64,000 bases of DNA from NCBI GenBank assembly GCA_037833965.1, contig AP031356.1, forward strand, positions 10,934,501-10,998,500. Reading direction: 5' to 3'. This document shows positions 12,345 to 23,943 of the stretch, piece after piece (within the stretch, counting starts at the first letter, position 1; every line of letters starts with the position of its first letter). The notes below the pieces were generated by a model. It made no database searches. It was given only the letters and a program-made list of their open reading frames with translations, and was not told the origin of the DNA. A program made the translations under genes and the position numbers. Source of the DNA: Marchantia polymorpha subsp. ruderalis (lineage: Eukaryota; Streptophyta; Marchantiopsida; Marchantiales; Marchantiaceae).

Positions 12345-13116
12345 CTTGGAAAGGAGTGCCAGAACTGTTACAGAACTCGAAAGAGGAGGGTTTGTAGGAT
12401 ACGATCGCTCTGATCTTCGGAGAGACTCGTGCGTATGGCACTGCAGCTGGGCGGCTACGCGGGGTAGGTTCTCCGAAGTGCGAGGGTGAGACGAGAGCTG
12501 CTGCATGCCCCTCGTCTCCTAATTCTTCTTTCTTTTCTCTTTTCTTTCTTACCGTGGACATGTCAGTATACATTACACATGCGCCAATTATCAAGCTGCC
12601 CAGAAGCTTATCGAATGGTAAGTGGGCAGACTTTTTGCGTGTCAGCAGCAGGCCTACCCCCCTTCCCCAGTACTTATTTGTCAGCATGCTCTGTGGGTGG
12701 TTCTGGGTGCTAAGGTGAGTGAGTGCCTTACTTCTGAAGCTGGTGCTTTTTCATCTTGTCAGCTCTATACCTGAAATGTCATGTTTACGCAAAAGATTGT
12801 CCTACGCGCCCAACCTCGACCCTCGTCTAATGCTTACAGATCTAGACCCTTGGGACAAACCCTTAACACACCAGACTCCTTGGAGACGGGAGCAGTTATG
12901 GACTCGACTTTAAGGAAGAACCTCATTTCGAGACGCTGTCAATGCAGAATCTTCATAACAAAAGCATCTATCATTGATTGTAGGAGCAAAAGCACGGAGT
13001 CGAACCTACCTTTTGTTGTTTGGTGTATCAGCCTTTTGCTCGTAATCCCAGAAATGGATTGTCGTTAAGTATGCCATTGATTGCAACTTCGAGATGAGAC
13101 GTCTGTGGATCGAATG

Positions 13117-13151
13117 TTTTAGAGGTGTGCTACTCGAGCACACCTCTAAAA
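13117..13151. repeat. 15-bp perfect inverted repeat, 5-nt loop
   Basis: Arms 13117-13131 and 13137-13151 are exact reverse complements around ACTCG. Confidence 0.9.
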
Positions 13152-13208
13152 AGTTGCACGTGACGTGCTTCTGGATTCAGAGATAGCAGTCCTTCAATAC
13201 AATGCTTA

Positions 13209-13232
13209 AAGTGAAGTGAAGTGAAGTGAAGT
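13209..13232. repeat. GTGAA pentanucleotide repeat
   Basis: About five tandem GTGAA units. Confidence 0.85.
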
Positions 13233-14420
13233 AGAAAGAGGTAGTAAGCAACGGAATACAGTATGTCGGAAAGGAGGTTCAGCACGACCGCCTCAACGTG
13301 AAATTGCTAGAACGTGGCATGATTTGAGATCAGATTTTGAGCACTTCGGATCGATCCCCTTCCTATGAAACCATCAGTAGGTGAAGAACTGACTCATACT
13401 ACAAAATTTTGTATGCTTTTGATAGACAGACCCTAAACCCCTAGTATTTCAACCAAAGACTTTCGGAGCAACTGGGGAGCAGGGACACTTAGTCGGATGT
13501 AGCTTTGTCCTCTTGTTTCGACCATCCACTGTTCCTTGGTACCAGTGTTAAAAGGCTTTGGTCCTAGACGGGTGCCAGGTCTCAACTTTAACGTGGCTCC
13601 TAGTCTTACGATTGGTCATGCGATTTCGAGGCTTAAAAGAAAAGAAAAGGTAAACAGCTAAATACAGTACAAATGACATGAAACATTAGTTGCAGGCCCA
13701 TATTATCAGCCTGGCAGATGATTGTGGCACCAAAGTCCTGGATTACATACTTTTAGTCGTTTCATTTCTACACGGTTCTCGTTATCACCGTGGCTCCCTG
13801 TAACATTGTGCTTTTTGGTCCCTTCGTATAATTCAATGTAGTTGCAGGCTTCCAGCTTTTAGACTGGCAAACCGATAAAATATCGAAAGCTTGCTTGCAT
13901 TACAGCGACGACCATTTGTCGTTTCAGATTGTCACCCAAAAGGTTGAATGGCAATCGAAGACCAGTGAAGGGAGGAAGGCACGGGACGGGTATAGACGTA
14001 GTGAACTCGATGGTTTTTGCAAAGATAGAACATGCCAAAAAAAACAGTCGGATCCCCAATACCTTCAGCCGTGGAAGAGATCGGCCATTTTTATCTGTCG
14101 TAATTGGTGTGCTCCAGTTCGGTCAAACGTGCTTAGTCACTAGTCCCACCCTCCACGCTTATCACAAATGGGAGCCAAGTAATGCAGCCAAAAGCATGGG
14201 AAGCCCCCATCGAGGATATATATCTATCCATAAGCATGAGCTGAGGGAAGAAAGAAAGGAAGAAGTCAGGAAAGAAGAATAATCTGACCACGTAAGCATC
14301 CCGGGGCTTCATCATGAACCAGCTGAGCATGGGCACTGTTTACACACCCAGTGGCGGGTACGTACGACCGGCATCCCTAGCGGAAGGCAAGGTATCCGCT
14401 GATGCCAAATTGACCTACGG

Positions 14421-14452
14421 CAGAGCAGAGCAGAGCCAGAGCCAGAGCCAGG
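14421..14452. repeat. CAGAGC / CAGAGC-variant tandem repeat
   Basis: Three CAGAG units followed by three GCCAGA units, a small imprecise tandem array. Confidence 0.8.
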
Positions 14453-17244
14453 CATAAACATTTCATGTACGCCTGCCTGGTTGGTGCTCTAGCATTTTCA
14501 CTCCACAGCCGCTTCCACACGTCTGGCCTAGCTATGGCTACCTTTCGCCCCAAAAGATTCCTGTGGAGCTTTAGGGTCGACAGTGCCACTGCTGCGGCTG
14601 CCGATGTTTCCCGGGAGCAGAGAGTTCGGTTTTGTCAAACCTCAACCTTTCACACTACGACGAACGGATTTTGTTGGAAGCGAAAACGATTCCAGACCAG
14701 ACTTGAGCACATTTCTGAGCAAGTACTCGCGGATGACATCGGTGTCTCCGGGGACATCTTCGTCTTCGTCTCGTGAGCATGTTCTGGATGTTGCTCGCAT
14801 TAGATATTTCTCGAATCTTTGACTTTACGTGACTCCTCGGTTCACTCTAATATCGAGCACTCATTCACTCGTCTGCAGCCATGGTTTAGACGTGGTCGTC
14901 CTACCTTATGACAAGACGATCCGTGTGCTAATCTCATGCAGAGTTCTAAACCACCCGCATCCGAGTCTCCCACCATCATCATGATCACACTTGGGGGAAT
15001 CTACGGGAATCCATCGGGATCTGATACCACTGTGGAGTCTGCTCCACCCTGGTTCTGATTGCACACACGCAGCAGCAACTGCACCTGCATCTGCACCACT
15101 TTTGCACATAATGGGTGATCTTTTGATTTGGTGGGCTTTTGACTGGGTGTGTGATCTTGCCGCCCATTGATCAGAATGCGCTTTGCTCCGAGGCCACTCC
15201 CATGCGCAGGAACGGAACAGTAGATTTACTTAATCATCATCTTCGAAGGATATTTAACCTTTTTCCGTAAGGATAGTAATTAACAATCATCATGTACCTC
15301 GACGTGATCCAGTCCTTGGCGGGGACAAAAGCATAAATCGATGATGTTGGTGTGTCCGGCGAAATAATTCTGCCGCAGATTCGATCGCTACTACGGTACT
15401 GTAACGGTAGATCCCACCAGCGGCGAGTGTAACTGTCTGTCGATGGGCGCATGTGCTGCCCCTTTCCACATGAACGCCAGTCCAAGGGCAAGGGAAAGGT
15501 TCCGCCTTCGCTTCGGTGCTCACCGAAACCTGGAACTCGGGTGACTGTGTAGCTAAACCTCGTACGATTGACTGCGTGCGAGCAATTAAGAGATCTGTTG
15601 AGAAGGATGCTCATGCCCGAAGGAGTTTACGGGGCAAATTTCGGGATTATGGGCCATGGGGAGCTAGATAGTAATGGGCAAAAGCGAATGGGGATGGGGG
15701 AGGACAGAATAAGAGAACAGTGAGGGGGGAGTCAAAGAGTGGACGAGTCAACAGGCGAGAGTTGATTGAGGACAAAGGAAAGAATCAACCGGAACTGAAA
15801 CAGACAGGGTTGCGAGAACAACATTGCCATCTGTGCAGGACAGTACTCGATGCAGTGGCATGAGGGATAAAAGGCCCTTGCATGGCACGGATACCCATGA
15901 TCGAGCATGGATCAGTGAATGAGTGAACGACCGGACGCCGCAGGGTGCAAGCGAGAAAATTCGCCCCCAACATGAACTACGAAGTTTCGTCTCCGGTCGC
16001 TGCTTTCTTTGTGCCTCCTGTCGTTGCTCGCATGGAGGGAGGGAGGGGAGGGGTGGAGGCTCCGTCTGGTCCGCTCTGGTCTCTGATTGAATAATTCACG
16101 CTCCGAAACAGTTTCTCTTAGCTCGAATGGAGCCGAGCCACGCCATGCCAGCCAGCAGCAGTAGCAGCTGCAGCAGCACCACCACCACCATGGCTCCCAA
16201 ACCGTCTACGCTGGACGTCGGGTCCACGTGATCGGGGCCCTCCAAACCGATCGTTCCCTGCAGCTTCGTCCCGCAGAAGCGATGGATTCTTAAACACTCC
16301 AGTGCAAAAAGGATGCGAACTGGTGGCATCAGTCTCGAAGCAGTTGCTCACTTTTCGGGCTCACCCCCCACGCCAAAAGCAGAACCAGGCTCCCTCTATG
16401 TTGCGATTATTTATCCTCTACCTCGTGTACTCCGTATAAACCCGCACACACATGTACATGCCTGAATACACTCCTGCAGCCATACGGCCAGCCGGCCCAC
16501 CTGCCTGCCCTTGGCCCTTGGATCCTTTCGGCACCGGTCTCCTCGACTGAGAAAACTATCAGATTCGGACAGTTCCATGCTTCTCACATGGCAGCTTTCG
16601 TCTCTGCCATTCTGAACCATCTTCTGGATCACGTTCGAGACCTGTCCACAAACTATAGTTCTGATCCGTGCCCGGCACAAGTAAGTTAGCAGGACGAGTA
16701 CTACGACGTCGTCTACCTACGAGCGAGTGTATGGCCCCGTCCTTGATCTGAAGGACATATTCCTACTTATCGAAGAACGGCCTGTGCATCATTACGTATA
16801 TATAAACTTATATTCATATAAATATTTATATAAATATGCAAATAAAGCCAGAAAAGGGGAAATGAAAAGGGAACACTTTTCCCGTTCAGGCAAGCAGGCG
16901 GGAAAGAAGGTCTAGCATGGCATCGTCGTGTCTCGCTCTCGGCGCCCGTTCAGTCAGGGCTCGGAGAGCAAGGGGTGGTCGGTCGCGCTGGGTCGGACCG
17001 GGGCTGCGGGGCTCGGCAAGTGCGGGCGATGGATGTGAGCGAGGATCGAAGACTTCTGAGACAGGGCGCGAGAGCATCTGTGCGCCTAGTCCTCCTGAAG
17101 TCATTGAGTCAAGCACGTGGACCCCACGGAGCGCAGTGGAGTGAAGGACAATGCCACTCGCTTGCTCCTCAAGGCTGGGACAAAGATCGGTCGCACAGCG
17201 CCTCTTCTCTCACTTGCGTCTTGTACAGGCCCCTCCATCCATCG

Positions 17245-17403
17245 CTGCCTGCCTCCCTCCCTCGCTCGCTCGCTCTCTCCCTCTCATCTCCTCTCTCTGT
17301 CACAGTCCATGCTCCTCCCTCTCCTTGGCCAATTGACGGACGAGTGAGTGAGTGAGTGAATGAGTGAATGAGCGAGTGAGTGAGCGAGCGCGCTCGAGCG
17401 CGC
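17245..17403. repeat. CT-rich tract, GAGT repeat and 16-bp palindrome upstream of the AAA gene
   Basis: A CCCT/CGCT/CTCT tract (17245-17298) is followed by roughly a dozen GAGT/GAAT/GAGC units (17341-17387) and a perfect 16-base GC-rich palindrome (17388-17403). They lie 170-325 bases before the start codon at 17570, so they could be in the promoter or 5' leader. Transcription start is not determinable from sequence. Confidence 0.75.
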
Positions 17404-17530
17404 AAGAGCATGCTGTCCAGTTCTCGAGGTGCTGTCGCTACTGTCGTTCCTGCCTCGCAACGAGAACGAGAACGAGAACGAGTCTGAAGCGTCGTGGAGA
17501 ACGAAGGAGAGGGCGAGGTCGAGCAAATCG

Positions 17531-17551
17531 ATGCACGTGAAACGGATGTGA
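17531..17551 (+). promoter_or_regulatory. Short upstream ORF before the AAA gene
   Basis: An ATG at 17531 opens a six-codon reading frame that stops at 17551, 18 bases before the main ATG. If the leader extends this far, it could lower translation of the main ORF. Its conservation is unknown. Confidence 0.35.
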
Positions 17552-17569
17552 AGCGAAGCGAACGCCTCG

Positions 17570-20500
17570 ATGGAGTTCGAAACGGAATCTGAGATCAAGG
17601 GGGTGTGGCGGGTGGCCAATGTTGCCAACGACCTGCTGACGAGCACGGTGGTGGGCGCCTTCTGCCTGCACATCGCCGACGACTGGTTTCTGAAGACGGC
17701 TCTGGGCGTGCTGCTGGCCTTTCTGTGGAAGCGCTACTTTCAGACGTGGACGAACGACAGGATTGTGCAAGCTCACCTGGCGGCGGCTGCGAATCAAATC
17801 ATCACTCTGAACAAAGTGGTCGCCAAGTATCAAGACACCATCACCGCCTCGACTGCGCAGCACAAGTGCAAATGCAATAGCAGCGGATGCAGCAGCGGCA
17901 AAGAGGATGCCAATGCTGCTGCTGCGACCGGCGACGCCCCCAGCTCCGTCGACTCGAGCTCGGCCGTGGTGGACGAGAAGGACGCCGATAGCCCAGACGA
18001 GTACACGACGCCCTTGCTGGTCGAGGGCCTGGAGGACCAAGTGCCGAGACGAGCGCTTATCAGCCTATCATTGTCGTACAAGCTCCATGTGACGGGCGAG
18101 CTGTGGCCCGTCCTAGAAAGGACGAGGAAACTGCGAGCTTCGGGAGCAGCTGGAGCTGGGGATGTGGTGAATCTGATTCAAGGGTCCAGGAGAATCCTGC
18201 AGACGCACGTCATCGTGCGCTCTGATCTCATGGAAAATCTCAAGAATGTGGTGATTGAGGCAGCGAAAATTGATAAGGATTGCACTCTGCAGCTGGATGG
18301 GTGTGTCGTCTTCAAGAATACAGGTGAGCGGATTCGATTCGTGTGGAGAGAGAGATTTCTAGGTGCTCTGTTCCGTAGACAACAAGAGGATTCAACCGGC
18401 AAGACTTTTCCCATTCTAGAGGTGTTTATGGAAAGTCTTATGTGGGGATGTGTGTGGCCCTAGAGATTTGATACCCCGGCGCTGAAACTGGTGACCTGTT
18501 CCGAATTGCTTACGAAGTGGAGACTTATTCTGGGGGAAGAGTGGCCAGAACTGTGGCGATCCGACAGGATGTAGGTCTATAATTTCAGGACATGCTTGTC
18601 TCAGGGTTGCCACCCTCTCCTGTTTGCTGTTGTTGTTGTTTCTTCAAGTTACGATTACATATCTGCTAGGCTTTGTCCTTTGCGCACACGCAGGCAGTCA
18701 GGATGGCAGGCAGGCAGACAGACGTAATTGTGTCTAGGTCGTAAGTTCTGCACTACGTTCCGTTCCGTTTCGTTTTCGCACCTGTAGAACTCTCAGCTTT
18801 GCTCCGAAGCTCTCTGTTCGGTCAACTCGTGTTCTCTTCCTTCCTTTCGTCCCCTCGCCTTTGTGGCACTTCTGACTCCCACTATGGCATATTTTTGACA
18901 GAGAACGGCGTACAGATGCTGAAGCTCGATGACATCTCCGTGCCCACCATCACTCATGCTGAGAGCACCGCTGGTAACGCCTCTTTTTGCGTAGCCTCCA
19001 TTTGTGAGTTTGTGCGTCTAACACATGGAAATCACATAAACTGCCACGTGTTATGTCTTCTCTGGAAACCATCACTCTGGTCCGAACTGGTTTCCTTTTT
19101 GTTTGTGACAGGGATCTAATTCCCTTCCTTTGTGTGCCAGGAGTCCTGAGCTGTATCAAAGGACTTCACTTGGAGGGCGCAAAGCTGAAGGCAACTTCCA
19201 GGAGGAGGACCGTCGTGCTGAAAGTTACAGGTCGAGAGAAGGTGAATCAGCCTCATGTCTCTTTTACTGTCTACATTGCATTCATCGCTTGCAATTGTGC
19301 TCGTGCATAGCCTTTCGGTGTGAATGACCGTCGATTTTATCGACAAATCAGGCGGATATTACGACGTGAAGTGCTCAGAGAAGAGAGTCGATACATAGTT
19401 CTATCAGAAGCCCGACCTCGTCGGGCTGAAACGCTTCCAGTCTGAACATTCTGGCAGCCTTCTCCTGGAAACTTCCTTCTCCGACAGCAAGCGAGCCTCA
19501 GCTGCCTGACTTTCTATGGCGCCAACGCCGTGTCGGCTCTAGCCTATCCTTTTGCTTGCATAAACCGAGCGAGTCCGGTCTTCCCCGTCGTGTCCTGTCC
19601 TGTCCATATCCGCATGAAATAAAGAGAATTCAATGCTGGAACTGAGTTCAACAGAATCTGGATCAATCCTTGCAGCAATGCGGTCCTGCTGACGATACAT
19701 TCCGTTGCTGACGGCTAGAAACTTACCCGGTGTCCGATGTACAGAGCCCGGGAGGACTGGAGATTCTGAGCTGCATGGAGCCGCTGCCCATGCGCAACCT
19801 TGATGAAGTTTTCGTGTACGCCTCGAAGAGAGTGAAGGTCGATGGCCACTACGTAGACGTCGTCAGCGCCGCTGCGAGTATCCAAGACGTGCAATTACGG
19901 ACAGGTATTGACCTCGTTGACGCGATTAATATTGCCACTAGTTTGACATGCAATGTTCCTCCCAGAGTCCAGGTTCAATCAAGTTCAGAACTTGATTGAC
20001 CAGGACCACGCCCCAATTTGATGCACAATCGGTCCCAGCCCGGTTTTGCAACTTCACGATGTTTTGACGCAGTCAGAGGCCGTTCTCGAAATTAGTGGCT
20101 GTGCTGCAGCGGAATTCTGACGATCGATTCTACCCTTGCTGCAGCTATTCGGGACTGGATTCCGGCGGCCATTATGATCATTTGTGTCGCGAAAGGCATG
20201 TGGGTTTTGGCACGACCGTCAATTCTGAACCTAAACTTCAATTACGCTGGCTGCGCATGGATCGTCCCCGGCTTGGCCATCTGTCTGCTGCAACTCCTAC
20301 CGAGCAGGTACACTCTTGCAATCTGGGGCTGCTGAATCGATGGGAATTTGACAATTGTGCAATTTTCAGGACTTGCATTCAGAGTTTTCTGGGTCAGAAA
20401 CCCCTGTGCGTTCTGATTCAAACCACCTTCTCCATGTCCGCAAACAGGGCCGAGGAATTCATCAAACAAGGGGTGAAAAGCGTGGCTCGCTCGACGTGGA

Positions 20501-22949
20501 GCATGTACGAGTCTTTGCAGTCCATCAAATCCGAAAGCAAGCTTGACGTCAGGCGCTGCTTGGCGCTTCCCTCCGGAGCCCCTCCTCCTCCCAAGTCCAA
20601 ATCCAGGCGCAGCAGTGCGACCACTCCTGCAGCGCCTGCAGCCCCGGCTCCCGCTGCCAAACCCGAAGTCCCTGCTGCCGGTGAGTCCATCCCCTCCCCA
20701 CGCAACGAAACGCTCGCTCCAATGCTTGCTCTGATCACTGCATTCTTCCGGTCCGCCCCTCCTCGGCAGAATTGCAACGGCCCCTCCAGCCGCACTCCGA
20801 TTCCATGACTCGCGATTCTAATAAAAAATGCTTGTCCGTCAGTCAGCTCTCGCATGATGTCGACAGCTTCGATCGAAAGCCCCAGTCTCAACCGATCGAT
20901 CGCCTCCGCCGCTGCTCTGCGGCCTTGCGGGCTGCACAATGAGAGGAAATGCGAGGCCCCGATGAGCTGATGAGCTGATGAGCTGATGATGTGCGTGCAG
21001 ATGCGAAACCGGCTGTACCGGAGAAGCCGGTGTCGGACCCGGACTGGCAGTGGCCGAGCTTCGACGAGTACGCGGAGAAGAGCGGGCCGCCGAAGCTGAA
21101 GGAGCGCACGGCGACGCCGGACGCGAACAACAGCCCGTTCCAGGTGGTGTACAAGCGCAAGCCGCACCAGCAGTGGCCGGACGTGGTGTCGATCAACCTG
21201 AGCTCGCCGGTGCTGGTGCGCGTGGTGCAGAAGCTGCTGCCGTCGAAGAAGGACCTGCAGTACGTGGACAAGCCGGCGGTGCTGGGCAAGGAGCTGTACC
21301 TGGTGCTGGACCAGCTGGTGGCGTACGAGCTGACGGCGGAGGACGTGGACCCGCCGGAGCCGGTGGCTGGGACTGGCGCCGGCGCGCTGATGGAGCTGGA
21401 GACGGCGCAGCTGCACCTGGCGCACCTGATCCGGTTCATGAAGAAGGAGTACAACGACGTCACGGTGCGCATGGAGCGCATGCGCGACGAGCGCCAGGCG
21501 CCGTGGGACATGCTGTGGGTCTTCTTCCCGCCGGGCGCCAAGGTGGCCTACAACTGCAAGGTGTCCAAGGAGCAGCTGCTGGCGCAGGTCAAGAGCACCA
21601 ACTTCAACTACAACTCGTTCCGCAAGTACTCGAAGTTCGACGTGGTGCTCGACGTGTACGACTACAACGGGCAGAGCTACCGCAAGTGCAACATCACCAA
21701 GGAGATCGACGAGTTCGAGGGCGAGCAGGAGCTGCAGAAGCTGGACGTGTGCCCGCTGGAGTTCGCGGAGCACTCCGCCACGCTGGAGGCCACCTGCCTG
21801 GCCAACGGGCGCAAGTTCTGCAGCCTCGTCATGCGCCAGAACTTCGTGTACATGCACTACCGCGGCCCGCTGGTCCACTACCGCAAGGAGAACGGGTGCT
21901 GGCAGCTGTTCTCGTGCAACGCGGACGGCCGCGTCATGATCGACCTGGCCAGCTTCGCCAAGATGAACCCCAACTACCCGATGGGCAACGCGCAGCCGCT
22001 GACCGGCGTGCTGCGCGGCAACCAGATCACCACCTGCGACCACATGGCCGATGCCAACCTCGTGTTCGCGCCGGCCATCGTCTACGGCTTCTCGTTCAGC
22101 CAGAAGCAGTGGGGCATGTTCGCCGTCTCGGGCATCTGCGACATCGTCTTCAACGCCGGCGCCTTCGAGAGCCTGGTCATGGACGGCGACGAGAAGCAGC
22201 TCATGTACAACCTGGTGTCGCAGTACCTGGCGCCGCCGCCGCCCGCCGCCGCCGCGCCGGCGCCGGCGCACATCGACCCCATCAGCAACAAGGGCGAGGG
22301 CTGCATCTTCCTCTGCTACGGGCCGCCGGGCACCGGCAAGACGCTGACGGCCGAGTCCATCGCCGAGGAGCTCAAGCGCCCGCTCTGGGCGCTGAGCGTG
22401 TCGGAGCTCGGCACCTCGGCCGCCATGCTGGAGGCCACGCTGGTCAAGGTGCTGGACATCGCGGCCTCCTGGCGCGCCGTGCTGCTGCTGGACGAGGCCG
22501 ACGTGTACCTGGAGAGCCGCAAGGCGTCCGACGTGTTCCGGAACGCCATGACCGGCGTGTTCCTGCGCCTGCTCGAGTACTACCGCGGCGTGCTGTTCCT
22601 GACCACCAACCGCGTCACCACCTTCGACGAGGCCTTCCTGTCGCGAATCTCCATGTTCCTCAACTACAAGAAGCTCGAGACGCACCCGCGCGAGCTCGTC
22701 TGGAAGAAGCTCCTGACGCGGGCGCAGGTGCCCGGCGTGACCGACGAGTTCGTCGCGGAGGCCGCCGAGGAGGACCTCAACGGCCGCTCCATCCGCAACA
22801 TCATCCAGACCGCGCAGACCTGGGCCAAGAGCCGCGGCGAGGACTTCTCGGCCGACCACGTCAAGTCCGTGCTCAAGGTCACGGCCGCCTCCCTCGACGT
22901 GCTGCGCAACTGCATGGGTCACGTCTCGGACCTCTCGTACTTCATGTAA
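17570..22949 (+). CDS. Membrane-module fungal-type AAA+ ATPase fusion, seven exons
   Basis: I reconstruct exons 17570-18323, 18902-18973, 19141-19241, 19745-19904, 20145-20307, 20448-20680 and 21001-22949. All introns are GT-AG, all phases agree, and the total is 3432 nt (1143 residues). An in-frame stop at 17549 precedes the chosen ATG. Residues 22-52 are hydrophobic but split by a DD pair. Residues 97-150 are low complexity with CKC...C cysteines, and about 160-362 form an unrecognised, beta-looking region. Two likely membrane helices follow (about 368-385 and 397-414), then a Lys/Pro/Ala linker. Exon 7 carries a DUF7025-like region (WDMLWVFFPPG near residue 663), as in many fungal AAA ATPases. 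Then come Walker A GPPGTGKT (935-942), Walker B LLLDE (about 989-993), sensor-1 Asn (about 1031) and an Arg-finger candidate (1043). A membrane-anchored remodelling ATPase is inferred; substrate unknown. The exon 3-4 join is least certain, since another small exon could lie there. Confidence 0.8.
20961..20990 (+). repeat. Tandem GATGAGCT octamer beside a splice acceptor
   Basis: About three and a half copies of a GATGAGCT unit lie immediately before the GTGCGTGCAG acceptor of the last AAA exon, where a pyrimidine tract would be expected. The branch point may lie within or before it. Confidence 0.7.
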
Positions 22950-23796
22950 TTTTCCCCCCCTCCTCCCCTCTTAGAAATACGAGCAGATCCATCGATCGAT
23001 GTCCCCGCACACGGATTCGGACTTCAAGGTTTAACCACGACACGTGCAAGCAGCCTCCCCCGGCTCCCGGTTCATGTAACCTCGTACCACGTAGCAGGCA
23101 GTAACTTCGCGCGGGCGTGCGCAGCTCCAGCTCTAGCTAGCTTCAGTAGCTAGCTCAGCCAGATTGTAAACGAGAGCAGTAAATGTAGGCGAGAGTAAAT
23201 ATATCACCGAGGTAAAGAGGTGATCGACGAGACAGGACAAACCCAGCGGATTCTTCATTTGTATCGCTCTGTCGAGTGTGATTCAGTTGTTGGATTCTTG
23301 TAATCGGATCGAGTTGTATCTCATTGGCCAAATCTCGACTCCTTCTCTGCACTTCACCGTCCATTCTGCTCACGCTTTCGCAGAATCTTGTCTTAAACCG
23401 CGGACCACGTTGTGAATCTGCTGTTGACAGCTTGTGATGGATTGTACGCAAGGCCTTCTGATCTTTCTAGGAACTAAAACTTCGAGAAGTGGACTCAACG
23501 AGCCCCGTCTCTTCTCTCTTCCTGAGCACGTGCCCTCTGTGTAGTTACAGATCCAGATCCACTGAGCTATCCTTCACTCACCTTGCACTGTGAACTAGAC
23601 TGGCAGATGAGCTTGTGGGGATCAAACTCAGCTACTGGATGAAGTGGTGCGAGCCTGCCCGGTCAGACTTTCCGGCTTGCATCTCTTTCGTCCCGGGGTG
23701 CTTCGATCATCTTCCATCCAGCCCTTAGCTCTATCTCCGAAGTTTAGTGACAATGGCTCGATTTGGGTTTAAATAGATCCAGTCGAACAAACTGAA
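22950..23796. other. 3' flank of the AAA gene, no further gene seen
   Basis: Contains the probable 3' untranslated region. A run of C residues follows the stop codon, and AT-richer sequence with AGTAAATAT lies near 23190; a polyadenylation site cannot be fixed from sequence. No other coding exon is recognised up to the hairpin at 23797. Confidence 0.45.
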
Positions 23797-23943
23797 GTAG
23801 TGAATAGTTCTGAGAAACATCATGCCTCATGGAATCTCCCCGAGGTCTATGAAGGTGGGCTATCAAAGAGCTTTAGCACACCACCTCAAGAGACCTCGGG
23901 GAAGATTCGATGAAACATGATGTTTCTCAAGACTATTCACTAC
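23797..23943. ncRNA. 147-nt long hairpin: candidate microRNA precursor or MITE
   Basis: The left part (from 23797) and the right part (to 23943) are reverse complements over about 53 bases with only about five mismatches and one bulge. Pairing then continues less perfectly toward a small terminal loop near 23862-23873. Length and pattern suit a plant microRNA precursor. I do not recognise either arm as a known conserved plant microRNA. The alternative is a miniature inverted-repeat element; a TA lies at each outer edge, but inside the palindrome, so it is not independent evidence of a target duplication. Strand and expression cannot be decided from sequence. Confidence 0.45.

Larger units (their letters stand above)
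9600..17400. other. GC-richer, ORF-poor stretch with microsatellites
   Basis: Composition rises to near 50% GC, with CT/GA tracts, G-runs and tri- to hexanucleotide repeats. The many ORFs of 60-190 codons overlap on both strands, are low in complexity (Ser/Pro/Arg-rich) and lack family motifs, so I do not call them genes. It may hold noncoding transcripts or the upstream control region of the gene beginning at 17570, but nothing in the sequence proves this. Confidence 0.45.

Noticed and set aside
12112-12687. 191-codon minus-strand ORF
   Set aside because: Contains a translated GA/CT microsatellite (Ser-Leu repeats) and no conserved domain.
12996-13006. Perfect tRNA B-box (GGTTCGACTCC on the minus strand)
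   Set aside because: The T-stem does not pair properly, no A-box lies at the right distance, and no cloverleaf can be drawn. At most a decayed tRNA-derived sequence.
20418-22922. 834-codon open frame on the minus strand opposite the AAA exon
   Set aside because: It exists because the GC-rich exon has almost no A/T at third positions, which removes stop codons from the other frames. Its protein is a low-complexity run of Val/Leu/Arg/His/Glu without motifs.
21050-23104. 684-codon plus-strand open frame overlapping the AAA exon
   Set aside because: Same cause; the protein is Ala/Gly/Arg-rich with no domain, while the overlapping frame has all AAA motifs.
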